A stretch of 24,845 nucleotides of DNA from positions 1 to 24,845 of the forward strand of contig DAIOHQ010000042.1 of NCBI GenBank assembly GCA_036744635.1. The letters run 5' to 3'. Positions 14,529-21,387 of this stretch are shown one piece after another (position 1 is the stretch's first letter; each line of letters begins with the position of its first letter). The position numbers and the translations under genes were made by a program. Source of the DNA: DAIOHQ01 sp036744635 (GTDB lineage: Bacteria > Planctomycetota > Phycisphaerae > Tepidisphaerales > Tepidisphaeraceae). Under the pieces are notes generated by a model. It worked only from the letters and a program-made list of their open reading frames with translations, was not told where the DNA came from and did not search any database.

Positions 14529-15230
14529 TCAAAACAAGCTCCCCTGCTCCTCCTGCATATCGTTCGTTTCAATCGCCTCGATGCACTCCGGACTGTCGTT
14601 CCTGGGACTGTTCACCGCGGTGGAAACCGGAATCGCTTCCATTGCGTCGGCGGGAAAAGGCTCAAGCAGCGATTGCAGTTCGGCGGGAACTTTTTCCTCC
14701 GTGCTCAACCACTTCTCATACACTTCCGGGCGGAGCACGGCCGGCATACGGTCGTGGATTTCCTTCATCAGCTCATTGGGCGCAGTGGTGATGACCGTAC
14801 AGGTTGGCAGCTTGTTGCCATTGGCGTCGCGCCATACTTCCCACAGGCCGGCGAACATGAAGGGACGATGAGACTTCATGCGGATAAGCATGGGGATCTT
14901 GGTCTTGCCGCGCTTCTTCCATTCGTAAAAGCCGTCGGCCGGGATCAGGCAGCGGCGCCTGGCCAGCGCCTGGCGAAAAGCGGGCTTCTGTGCCAACGTC
15001 TCAGCGCGGGCGTTGATCATTTTGCTGCCGATGGATGGGTCCTTCGCCCAGGATGGCACCAGGCCCCACTGCATGTAGTCGAGGGTGTTGCGGCCGTCAT
15101 TGGCGACGGCAAGGATCGGCTGCGACGGCGCGATGTTGTAGCGCGGCCTGGCATCGACCTCGCCGAGGTGAATCCAGGGAAAGACGTCGGGGATCTGCGC
15201 CAGGGTGATGAGCGTGAAGCGGCCGCACAT
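14529..15230 (-). CDS. SRAP family protein (YedK/HMCES-like abasic-site shield)
   Basis: 233 residues. It has the complete SRAP signature: Cys2 exposed after Met removal (MCGRFTL), PRYNIAPSQ, Asn73 in INARAET, Glu103 in ADGFYEWKK and His159 in IHDRMP, matching the catalytic Cys2/Asn/Glu/His set known from E. coli YedK. In the family, Cys2 forms a covalent thiazolidine link with abasic sites in single-stranded DNA and shields them during replication. Length is normal. It is a single gene flanked by the radical SAM gene (convergent) and a palindromic repeat upstream, with no link to the methyl-transfer locus. Confidence 0.95.
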   Translation of the reverse strand: MCGRFTLITLAQIPDVFPWIHLGEVDARPRYNIAPSQPILAVANDGRNTLDYMQWGLVPSWAKDPSIGSKMINARAETLAQKPAFRQALARRRCLIPADGFYEWKKRGKTKIPMLIRMKSHRPFMFAGLWEVWRDANGNKLPTCTVITTAPNELMKEIHDRMPAVLRPEVYEKWLSTEEKVPAELQSLLEPFPADAMEAIPVSTAVNSPRNDSPECIEAIETNDMQEEQGSLF

Positions 15231-15285
15231 GAGTCAGTATAGGAACGAACGCGTCCATGATTCCGCGCCAAGCAACCGGCAGCGA

Positions 15286-15363
15286 TGTCATTCTGAGGTA
15301 TTCCGAAGAATCTGCGCAGTTCGTCGTGCGTGGCCAGATCCTTCGGAGTACCTCAGGATGACA
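15286..15363. repeat. Palindromic repeat, SEYLRMT type
   Basis: Arms of 28 bases (15286-15313 and 15336-15363) around a 22-base loop, with three mismatches that are all transitions and become G-U pairs in RNA of one strand. Its translation contains SEYLRMT, a reading common in spurious proteins from many phyla, so this is a dispersed element. It fills the spacer between MoaE (stop at 15387) and SRAP (start at 15230), leaving little room for a promoter of SRAP. Confidence 0.8.
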
Positions 15364-15386
15364 GCAACGCGGAACCGTGCGTGTCA

Positions 15387-16322
15387 TTATTTCATTACTG
15401 CTTTCGTGGGATGGACCCACGTTTCCCCGCCGCCTTCCCATACTTCCTTTTTCCAGATCGCCACTTCGGCCTTGAGGGTGTCGATGAGCCAGCGGCAGGC
15501 GTCAAAGGCCGCGCCGCGATGGGCGGCGGCGACGGCGATGAGGACCGATGGTTCGCCGATGTCAACCCGGCCGACGCGGTGCAGCAGGACCAGCTTGACA
15601 ATTGGATAGCGCTCGCGGACGCGCACCACCAGGTCGCGAAGCTGCTTGATGGCCATCTCCTCGTAGGCCTCATATTCCAGCGCCTCCAGCTCATGGCCGG
15701 CGGCGTTGCGCTCGCGGCGGGTGGTGCCGAGAAAGACGTCGATGCCTCCGGCGGAGGCATCGGTGACCAGCTTGACGGCCGAGGCGACCGAAAGCGGATG
15801 AGGAACGATGCCCACCCAGTCGCGTTGGATGCGGTTTGTCTCGGGCGCGGTGTCGAAGCATTTGCGAAACAGCACCAGCGGCTCGGTGGGTTGATATCCC
15901 AGGGCGGTGTGGGCGGCGAAGCTGGCGCGATTCTCGGTGATGCAGTCGGAGGCCATTTCCGCGCAGCCGTGCTCGCGGGCCCATTTTTCGGCTTGGGCGA
16001 TGAGCTGGGCGCCGAGACCGCGGCGGCGCAGGTCGGGATCGACGTACCAGGCCTCGATGTAACCGACGGGACTGGATGCGCATCCATCGGCGAGCGGGCG
16101 CAGCGAGACTTCGACAAAGCCGCCGAGTCGACCATCCCCGCGGTCGGCCACGAAGACCGCCGACGGCAGTTCCCAGATGGTCTCATCGGCGCCGAAATCC
16201 CGAATCTCATCGTCCAACGTGGCCCGGGCAACTTCCGGCCAGAGGGCGCAGCGCATCCGCAGCCATTCTTCGTGATCGCCAGGTTGGATCGCTCGAACGT
16301 ACATGGTGTCGTTCATCGTCAT
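15387..16322 (-). CDS. Fusion of an AAC(6')-type GNAT acetyltransferase and MoaE
   Basis: 311 residues. Residues 1-155 are a GNAT domain of the AAC(6') aminoglycoside acetyltransferase type: SSPVGYIEAWYVDPDLRRRG with acetyl-CoA motif A at 99-107, then GCAEMASD, ENRASFAAHTALGY and LFRKCF. Residues about 165-303 are MoaE, the large subunit of molybdopterin synthase: GTTRRERN, LEYEAYEEMA, HRVGRVDIGEPSVLIAV, AHRGAAFDAC and the paired lysines Lys284 and Lys291 (DTLKAEVAIWKKE) that match the catalytic lysines of E. coli MoaE. MoaE converts cPMP to molybdopterin using sulfur from MoaD. ATG 16322 overlaps the MoaD stop as ATGA. One continuous frame, no sign of a frameshift. Whether the GNAT part acetylates a drug, a protein or a metabolite is unknown. 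Confidence 0.9.
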   Translation of the reverse strand: MTMNDTMYVRAIQPGDHEEWLRMRCALWPEVARATLDDEIRDFGADETIWELPSAVFVADRGDGRLGGFVEVSLRPLADGCASSPVGYIEAWYVDPDLRRRGLGAQLIAQAEKWAREHGCAEMASDCITENRASFAAHTALGYQPTEPLVLFRKCFDTAPETNRIQRDWVGIVPHPLSVASAVKLVTDASAGGIDVFLGTTRRERNAAGHELEALEYEAYEEMAIKQLRDLVVRVRERYPIVKLVLLHRVGRVDIGEPSVLIAVAAAHRGAAFDACRWLIDTLKAEVAIWKKEVWEGGGETWVHPTKAVMK

Positions 16323-16564
16323 CCCCCGCTGACCGGCGGGATAATCGCCAGTTCATCGCCATCGTGGAGCACGGTGTCGGGCTTCACGTAGGCTTGATTG
16401 ACGGCGATGGCGGCGCGGGGCAGAAATTCGCGCACGCCGGGAAATTGTTTGACGATCCGCTCCAGGGCGGCGGCGGCAGTTGCACCGGCCGGAAGCTCCA
16501 GGTCTGCCTGCGCTGTTCCCGCCTTGTCGCGGACGATGGCGAAAAATCGAATAACGATGCGCAA
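16319..16564 (-). CDS. moaD: MoaD, molybdopterin synthase sulfur carrier subunit
   Basis: 81 residues from a TTG at 16564 (reading LRIVIRFFAIVRDKAG, Met first), the normal MoaD length. The longer frame to 16648 would read through the palindromic repeat and is rejected. Ubiquitin-like fold: hydrophobic first strand, VNQAYVKPDTVLHDGDELAI, and the C-terminal PPVSGG whose terminal Gly-Gly is adenylated by MoeB and thiocarboxylated. It delivers sulfur to the MoaE half of the next gene, with which it is coupled by an ATGA overlap. No other molybdenum cofactor gene is in the window. Confidence 0.9.
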   Translation of the reverse strand: MRIVIRFFAIVRDKAGTAQADLELPAGATAAAALERIVKQFPGVREFLPRAAIAVNQAYVKPDTVLHDGDELAIIPPVSGG

Positions 16565-16576
16565 TAGACTTCTTTC

Positions 16577-16633
16577 GTAGGGTGCGCTGGGCGCACCATT
16601 TTTCTCGCGGATGGTGCGCCCAGCGCACCCTAC
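16577..16633. repeat. Perfect palindromic repeat (gtagggtgcgctgggcgcac type)
   Basis: Perfect 22-base arms, 16577-16598 and 16612-16633, around a 13-base T-rich loop. It fills nearly the entire spacer between the O-methyltransferase and MoaD, and its outer edge supplies the TAG stop codon (16632-16630) of the methyltransferase. Elements with this reading (AHH...GWCAQRTL when translated) are dispersed in various bacteria. On RNA it would be a strong hairpin directly at the stop codon. Confidence 0.85.
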
Positions 16634-17190
16634 AGCTTCACCGTCCACTCGATGCCGTTGCCGACAGCGACTTCGACGCTGGAGGCATCCTTCAGCGTGC
16701 GCACGTGGGCGACGAAATCGGCCAGCTCCTTGCGATGGGTGGAGGCGTTGTCGGTGATGACGCCGCCGCCTTTGCGGATTTTTGGCCAGATCAGGTCGAA
16801 ATAGCCGCGGGTGGCGGGCTTGTCGGCGTCGATGAAGGCGATGTCAATCGGCCCGGCGATCCTGGCCAGGATCTGGTTGGCATCGCCGAGATGGTTGGTG
16901 ATGATGCCCGACAAGCCGGCGCGGGCGAAGGTTTCCTTCGATGAGTCGAACTTCTTACTGCTGACGTCGATGGTGTTCAGCTTGCCGCCGGTCTGCTGCA
17001 ACGCCCGGCCCCACCACAGGCCGCTGAAGCCGTAGCTGGTGCCGACTTCCACGATCAATCTGGCATTGCTGGCGAGGGCGATGTGATAGAGCAGTTCCCC
17101 TTCAACCCGCGGGATTTGCCACGCATCATCGCGCGTCCTGGCCAGAGTCTCCAGTTCATCGATAAGTGCTGAAACTTGCGATGCTATCAT
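16630..17190 (-). CDS. SAM-dependent O-methyltransferase (COG4122/COMT-like)
   Basis: 186 residues. Class I methyltransferase motifs: motif I IVEVGTSYGFSG (46-57), the acidic residue after strand 2 in NTIDVSSKK, IDIAFIDADK (116-124) and GGGVITDN (141-148), where the Asp-Ala-Asp-Lys and Asp-Asn residues correspond to the metal and substrate site of catechol O-methyltransferase-like enzymes. Shorter than the usual 210-220 residues, with a short N-terminus. ATG 17190 overlaps the LpxI stop as ATGA. Substrate unknown. The last codon and stop abut the palindrome described above, so the original C-terminus may have been trimmed. Confidence 0.88.
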   Translation of the reverse strand: MIASQVSALIDELETLARTRDDAWQIPRVEGELLYHIALASNARLIVEVGTSYGFSGLWWGRALQQTGGKLNTIDVSSKKFDSSKETFARAGLSGIITNHLGDANQILARIAGPIDIAFIDADKPATRGYFDLIWPKIRKGGGVITDNASTHRKELADFVAHVRTLKDASSVEVAVGNGIEWTVKL

Positions 17191-18032
17191 TTGTCACCAT
17201 TTTCTTCCCACCCCACCACGGCGATTTTGTACCGCTCGGCCAATTCCAACACCTTCGGCTTTTCGAGAATAATCGTTTTGGCAGGCTCCAGCACCACGCA
17301 GGCGGCGCGGGCGGCGGCGAGTTTTTCGATGGTGGTCGTGCCGATGGTCGGCACGTCCATGCGCATGTCGCGGGTGGTGTTGGAGACCTTGATGAGCGTC
17401 CAGCCGCCTTTCTTGCAGAGCTGCCCGGCGCGCTCGATCATGGCGTTGGTGCCTTCCAGGGCCTCGACGGCCAGCACGTCGCGGTCGAGCACCGCCATGG
17501 ACTGGCCGATGTCGAGGCGGCTGATGGTGCCGCAGCGCTCCCAGCCGAAGCGGATATCCTCCCACTGCGCGGCGGTGGGCTGGCGGCGGGTCATCACGCC
17601 GGGGGTGGCGAGATGATCGGCGCAATATTTGGTCGAGTCGATCAAGGTGATTCCTTCGGAAGCCAGCTCCCGCGCCAGCGCCGCCAGCACGGCCTGGGGG
17701 CGCTTGTCGCGGCGCAGCGCCCCATACCATATCCGAAGCGCCCGCCAGTCGGGAAGGTTGCGGATCACGGTGAAGCGTTCGTACATCCGCGACTTCTGCA
17801 CCCGGCCCACCATGATCGCCTCGCTGCAGCCGGAGCGGCGCAGCACGCGAATCCAGTTTCCCGGCCGGGTGATCCGCGCCCAGGCAAAATGGTCGCATTC
17901 CTGTTGCAGTTCCGGCCAGGCGTTTCCGCGCAATCCCACGCAGACCACCTGCCGGCCCGCGGCGCGGGCGCCGCGGGCAACCAGGACGGGGAAGACGCCC
18001 TCGCCTGCGATTAATCCAAGTGGAGCCGACAC
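17187..18032 (-). CDS. lpxI: LpxI-like UDP-2,3-diacylglucosamine pyrophosphatase
   Basis: 281 residues with a GTG start at 18032. The N-terminus PLGLIAGEGVFPVLVARGAR is the Rossmann-like domain of LpxI (DUF1009). Conserved C-terminal features: LDIGQSMAVLDRDVLAVEALEGT (about 173-195), CKKGGWTLIKV and RDMRMDVPTIG (221-231), which holds the catalytic Asp region known in Caulobacter LpxI. The enzyme hydrolyses UDP-2,3-diacylglucosamine to lipid X, the fourth step of lipid A synthesis, at the inner membrane face. Its presence indicates an LPS-bearing outer membrane. No clear ribosome binding site is seen. It is coupled to the O-methyltransferase downstream. Confidence 0.93.
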   Translation of the reverse strand: MSAPLGLIAGEGVFPVLVARGARAAGRQVVCVGLRGNAWPELQQECDHFAWARITRPGNWIRVLRRSGCSEAIMVGRVQKSRMYERFTVIRNLPDWRALRIWYGALRRDKRPQAVLAALARELASEGITLIDSTKYCADHLATPGVMTRRQPTAAQWEDIRFGWERCGTISRLDIGQSMAVLDRDVLAVEALEGTNAMIERAGQLCKKGGWTLIKVSNTTRDMRMDVPTIGTTTIEKLAAARAACVVLEPAKTIILEKPKVLELAERYKIAVVGWEENGDK

Positions 18033-18077
18033 GGCGGCGATTGTAAGCGCCGGCCGGCAAACGCCAAGCGTGGCGAG

Positions 18078-18536
18078 TCATCCTCCGGCTTTGCCGAGAA
18101 AGAACGAAAGCAGAAGAAGGATGAGCACGATCGAGGTAATGATGACGAAGGTGCGGTCGCGCTCGTAGACGAAGGCGAAGATGGAGACGGCCACGCGCAC
18201 AACCGGCGTGATAATGAGCAGCAGGAGCCCGAGGGTGACGATCGACAGGCCGCGGAATTCACGCAGGCCGCGCCACACGTCAGCCAGCGTATGCGGGAAT
18301 GCCGCGCCCGGTGCGGCCAGGCGTTTTAGCTCGGTCTTGCTGGAGAGATAAATCGGATGGTGGATGAAGGTGACCAGCAGGCCGAACACGACGATGGTCA
18401 GACTCAGTCCCACACCGACGCGCAGCAGGTTGCTGATGAGCAGTTCCACCTGCCGGACCTTGTGGTCGCGAAGAGCGGAATCGTCCAGCGGAGTTAGCCG
18501 CGGATTCCCTTCAGCAGCATTTCGATCGATATCCAT
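18078..18536 (-). CDS. DUF1634 family membrane protein
   Basis: 152 residues from ATG 18536, inside the end of the TauE/SafE gene (overlap 43 bases). A long N-terminal extension of the frame is only a shadow of that gene. Three hydrophobic segments at about 33-57, 98-122 and 128-147; VRQVELLISNLLRVGVGLS and FRGLSIVTLGLLLLIITPVVRV are the typical DUF1634 blocks. The family nearly always sits beside a TauE/SafE permease and may form a unit with it. Function unproven. Confidence 0.85.
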   Translation of the reverse strand: MDIDRNAAEGNPRLTPLDDSALRDHKVRQVELLISNLLRVGVGLSLTIVVFGLLVTFIHHPIYLSSKTELKRLAAPGAAFPHTLADVWRGLREFRGLSIVTLGLLLLIITPVVRVAVSIFAFVYERDRTFVIITSIVLILLLLSFFLGKAGG

Positions 18537-19333
18537 ATCAGAACCACCACAAAGACGACGCGAATGACAGAGCTGTGCAGCCGGCCAAGCAGGCGTGATC
18601 CGGCTCTGGCGCCCAGCAGCACGCCCGCGGCCACCGGCGCGGCCACGAAGGGGTCGATGTCGCCGCGGGCGAAATAGACGCCGGCACTGGCCGCGGCGGT
18701 GACGCCGATCATGAAGTTGCTGGTGGCGGTGGAGACCTTGATCGGCAGGCGCATGCCCAGGTCCATGGCCGGCACCTTCAGCGCGCCTGATCCGATGCCG
18801 AGCAGCCCGCTGACGACGCCGGCGACGTACATCAGGGCAAATCCGAGATACGTGCGGGTGACGCGGTAGATGACGGTCTGCTGCGTGGCGGGATCGAAAA
18901 ATTCCCCGTGCAGGCGCAGGCGGTCGGCGAGACGGTCCGGCGGGGCATAGGCGCTGGCGTGCTGGTGGCGCTTGCGCGTCATCGCCAGCGCCGAATATCC
19001 CAGCACCAGGCCAAAGATGACATAGAGCAGCCGAACGTCGACGCGGCCGGCCAGATAGGCGCCGCTGAGGGCGCCGGTGGTGGTGGCGATTTCCAGCACC
19101 ATCGCCACCCGCAGGTTGGTCATGCGCTCGCGCACGTACGCGGCGGCCGCGCCGCTGCTGGTGGCGATGACCGAGACGATGGAAGCGCCGATGGCGTAGC
19201 GGATGTCGACGTGCAGCATCAGGGTAAGAGCGGGGATGACGATAATCCCTCCGCCCAGCCCGAGCAGCGAGCCCAGCACGCCAGCGCCGACCGCGATGGC
19301 GAAGGTGATGAGGGTGAAGGCGATCGGTGTCAT
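18494..19333 (-). CDS. TauE/SafE family permease (sulfite/sulfonate exporter type)
   Basis: 279 residues from ATG 19333; about seven to eight hydrophobic segments. The N-terminal repeat has GSLLGLGGGIIVIPAL (21-36) and the second repeat GLLGIGSGALKVPAMDL, the paired glycine-rich motifs of the family. YAIGASIVSVIATSSGAA and KVSTATSNFMIGVTAAAS follow each motif. Members are inner membrane carriers for sulfite, sulfoacetate or other organosulfur anions, and many are uncharacterised. Together with DUF1634 downstream and a SulP transporter upstream it suggests a sulfur-anion transport group. The frame extends upstream to 19726 but that part is only an antisense shadow. Confidence 0.9.
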   Translation of the reverse strand: MTPIAFTLITFAIAVGAGVLGSLLGLGGGIIVIPALTLMLHVDIRYAIGASIVSVIATSSGAAAAYVRERMTNLRVAMVLEIATTTGALSGAYLAGRVDVRLLYVIFGLVLGYSALAMTRKRHQHASAYAPPDRLADRLRLHGEFFDPATQQTVIYRVTRTYLGFALMYVAGVVSGLLGIGSGALKVPAMDLGMRLPIKVSTATSNFMIGVTAAASAGVYFARGDIDPFVAAPVAAGVLLGARAGSRLLGRLHSSVIRVVFVVVLIWISIEMLLKGIRG

Positions 19334-19466
19334 CGTGTGGGATCTGTATAGGGATGGATTGGGAGCGATACAAGCGGCGCGCGGGAGCGGGCGCAGCGCT
19401 TCTGCAGAATATGTTTTCCTATAGAAATAGGCGAGTTTGGCATCCGCAGGATTCGCCAATTGCGGC

Positions 19467-20558
19467 TCAGATTTCGTAGGTGAGCGGCTCATCTTCGAGA
19501 TCGTCTTCAAGATGGCTGGCATCGATCGAGGCGCCGACGAGGATGCGGGCGCGGGCGATGGCTTGCTTGGCGCTGGAGAAGATGCCGATGCCGGCCTCGA
19601 AAACATTCTCGCGGCCGATGAGGCTAAGCAGGCCGTACGCCTTGATGACGCGCATGAGCTCGGGACGGACGCCGCAGAGGATGATGTGGCCGCCGCGTTG
19701 TTGCAGGTCGCGGGTGAAGTTTTCAATGACGCTAAGGACCGTCGAGTCGATCGAGTGCGTGCGCTTGAGGCGGAAGATGACCACGCGCACCTCCGAGCGC
19801 AGCAGCGGCAGCAGACGATCGCTCAGTTCGTCGGCCACGCCGAAGAAAAGCTCTCCTTCCACCTGCAGAAACAACACCTTCTGGCGGCCGGTGCGGTCGG
19901 CCAGCGGGCGCTCGATAAACTGCCGGCCGCCGGGCAGGTGGACCATCTCCGCGATGTGCAGATGGCTGGCCCTGCGCAGGTACAGGGCGATGTTCAGGAA
20001 AATACCGATGAAGATGGCGTATTCCAGTGGGGCAAGCAGCGTGGCGATGAAACTGGCCAGACAGACGGCAAAATCGCTGCGGCTGGTGCGGGCCATGCGC
20101 AGCAAATAGCGCCAATCGATCAACCCAAAGGCGATTACGAACAGAACGGCGGCGAGACTGGCGCGGGGGATCATGCCGGCCTGCGGGGCGAAGAGCAGGA
20201 AGATAATCGCGACGAAGATGGCGTTGAAGACGGCCGCGAAGCGGGTTTCCGCGCCGGCGGCGTAATCGAGGGCGCTGCGGGTAAAGCTGCCGGAGCCGGG
20301 GATGCACTGGAAGAAGCTGGTGAGGAAATTCTTCAGTCCCTGGGCGAAAAATTCCTGGTTTGCGCTGATGCGCTCGCCGGATTTGGCGGCGATGCTCTTG
20401 GCGATGGCGACGGATTCGAGCATTCCCAGCAGCGCCAGCGCGGTGGCCCCGCCGACGAGTTGGCGAAGGTATTCGACGGAAACGAAGGGCAGGTGAAATG
20501 TGGGCAGCCCGCGCGGCAGAGGGTCTATCAGGGGCAGGGCGTTGTTCCAGCCCAGCAA
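19467..20558 (-). CDS. SulP family anion transporter, C-terminal half with STAS domain (split gene)
   Basis: 363 residues beginning at the codon (TTG) just after an in-frame TGA. The first part continues the SulP membrane domain: ALLGMLESVAIAKSIA, SGERISANQEFFAQGLKN, FQCIPGSGSFTRSALDYAAG and IPRASLAAVLFVIAFGLIDW. The last 130 or so residues are a cytoplasmic STAS domain with the HSIDSTVLSVIENF signature. As a native start TTG 20558 is implausible, because it falls in the middle of the membrane domain and has no ribosome binding site. See the N-terminal half and the finding on the TGA. Confidence 0.8.
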   Translation of the reverse strand: MLGWNNALPLIDPLPRGLPTFHLPFVSVEYLRQLVGGATALALLGMLESVAIAKSIAAKSGERISANQEFFAQGLKNFLTSFFQCIPGSGSFTRSALDYAAGAETRFAAVFNAIFVAIIFLLFAPQAGMIPRASLAAVLFVIAFGLIDWRYLLRMARTSRSDFAVCLASFIATLLAPLEYAIFIGIFLNIALYLRRASHLHIAEMVHLPGGRQFIERPLADRTGRQKVLFLQVEGELFFGVADELSDRLLPLLRSEVRVVIFRLKRTHSIDSTVLSVIENFTRDLQQRGGHIILCGVRPELMRVIKAYGLLSLIGRENVFEAGIGIFSSAKQAIARARILVGASIDASHLEDDLEDEPLTYEI

Positions 20559-21248
20559 TCAGACGGCGATCGCGGATATCACGATCCCAAGCAGCGCGCC
20601 GGGGAGAAGCTTCGAGACCGCGCGCACGACCGCGACAATCAGGAGGACCGTGATGCCGACGGCGATGGCGCGCCAGTTGGTCTCGTGGAGATGATGCAGC
20701 AATGCATCCAGTTTGCCGGGAACTCCCCATAGCATGCTCTGATGAGTAACGGTAATGCCGAGAAACGCCGGAAGCTGGCCGACGAAGATCAGCACTCCCG
20801 CGCCGGCCACGAGGCCGATGATCACGCTGCGGCTGACGTAGCGCACCATATCGCCAAGATTGGCGGCGGCGAAGGCGAGCTGAATCAACCCCTTGAGCAT
20901 CGTCAATGCGAACACCAACTGCAGATACAACATCGGGTCCGCATCCGGCCCGAGCACCCCTTTGATGGCGGATGCGATCAGCAGACTTTGCGTGTTGGTC
21001 GGCCCGGTGGTCATGTGCTCGCTGCTGCTGAGCAGCGAGCACATGATGCCCTGAAGGATCGAGGTGTAGATTCCGTAGACCGGAGGGACGCCGGCGATGA
21101 TGGCGTAGGCCATCGCCTGCGGCACCTCCACCACCGAGACGGTCAGCCCGGCCACAAGATCGCGGCGGAACTTGCGCAGCGAATAATGCCGTGCCGTTTC
21201 GAGCGGCCCGGCAATTGCGTGGAGGCTGGATGCGAGGGCGGAGGTCAT
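20559..21248 (-). CDS. SulP family anion transporter, N-terminal half ending at in-frame TGA
   Basis: 229 residues from ATG 21248. FRRDLVAGLTVSVVEVPQAM, AYAIIAGVPPVYGIYTSI and TGPTNTQSLLIASAI are SulP (sulfate permease/bicarbonate transporter) membrane motifs. The half ends LLGIVISAIAV followed by TGA (20561-20559) and then, in the same frame, LLGWNNALPLIDPLPRGLP. Family members often have Trp near this point, so TGG to TGA is the simplest explanation. Joined, the two halves give 593 codons, a normal SulP length. Most likely a recent nonsense mutation or a base-calling error. Divergent from the liv operon. Confidence 0.8.
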   Translation of the reverse strand: MTSALASSLHAIAGPLETARHYSLRKFRRDLVAGLTVSVVEVPQAMAYAIIAGVPPVYGIYTSILQGIMCSLLSSSEHMTTGPTNTQSLLIASAIKGVLGPDADPMLYLQLVFALTMLKGLIQLAFAAANLGDMVRYVSRSVIIGLVAGAGVLIFVGQLPAFLGITVTHQSMLWGVPGKLDALLHHLHETNWRAIAVGITVLLIVAVVRAVSKLLPGALLGIVISAIAV

Positions 21249-21321
21249 GGTTCGCTCTTCGCGGGAAGAATAGCAGGGATGGCGCAAGGGGAAAGGGCAA
21301 TGAATGCTGCTCGATCCCGCC

Positions 21322-21350
21322 TTGCACGCTTTGGCGGCCGTCGATACATT
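21322..21350 (+). promoter_or_regulatory. Weak promoter candidate for the liv genes
   Basis: TTGCAC (21322-21327) and TACATT (21345-21350) are 17 bases apart in the 139-base divergent region between the SulP and livK-like genes, placing a start about 30 bases before the ATG at 21388. Box matches are only moderate. Nothing else clear is seen in this spacer. Confidence 0.25.
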
Positions 21351-21387
21351 TCGCCGCGTGATGTTGGGAACACTTCTGGAGAAACGT

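Noticed and set aside
16565..16648. Extended MoaD start at 16648
   Set aside because: The extra 28 residues are encoded by the palindromic repeat and would make MoaD far longer than normal; the TTG at 16564 gives the expected 81 residues.
20559..20561. TGA recoded as tryptophan
   Set aside because: TGA is the stop codon of most genes in the window, so general recoding is excluded.
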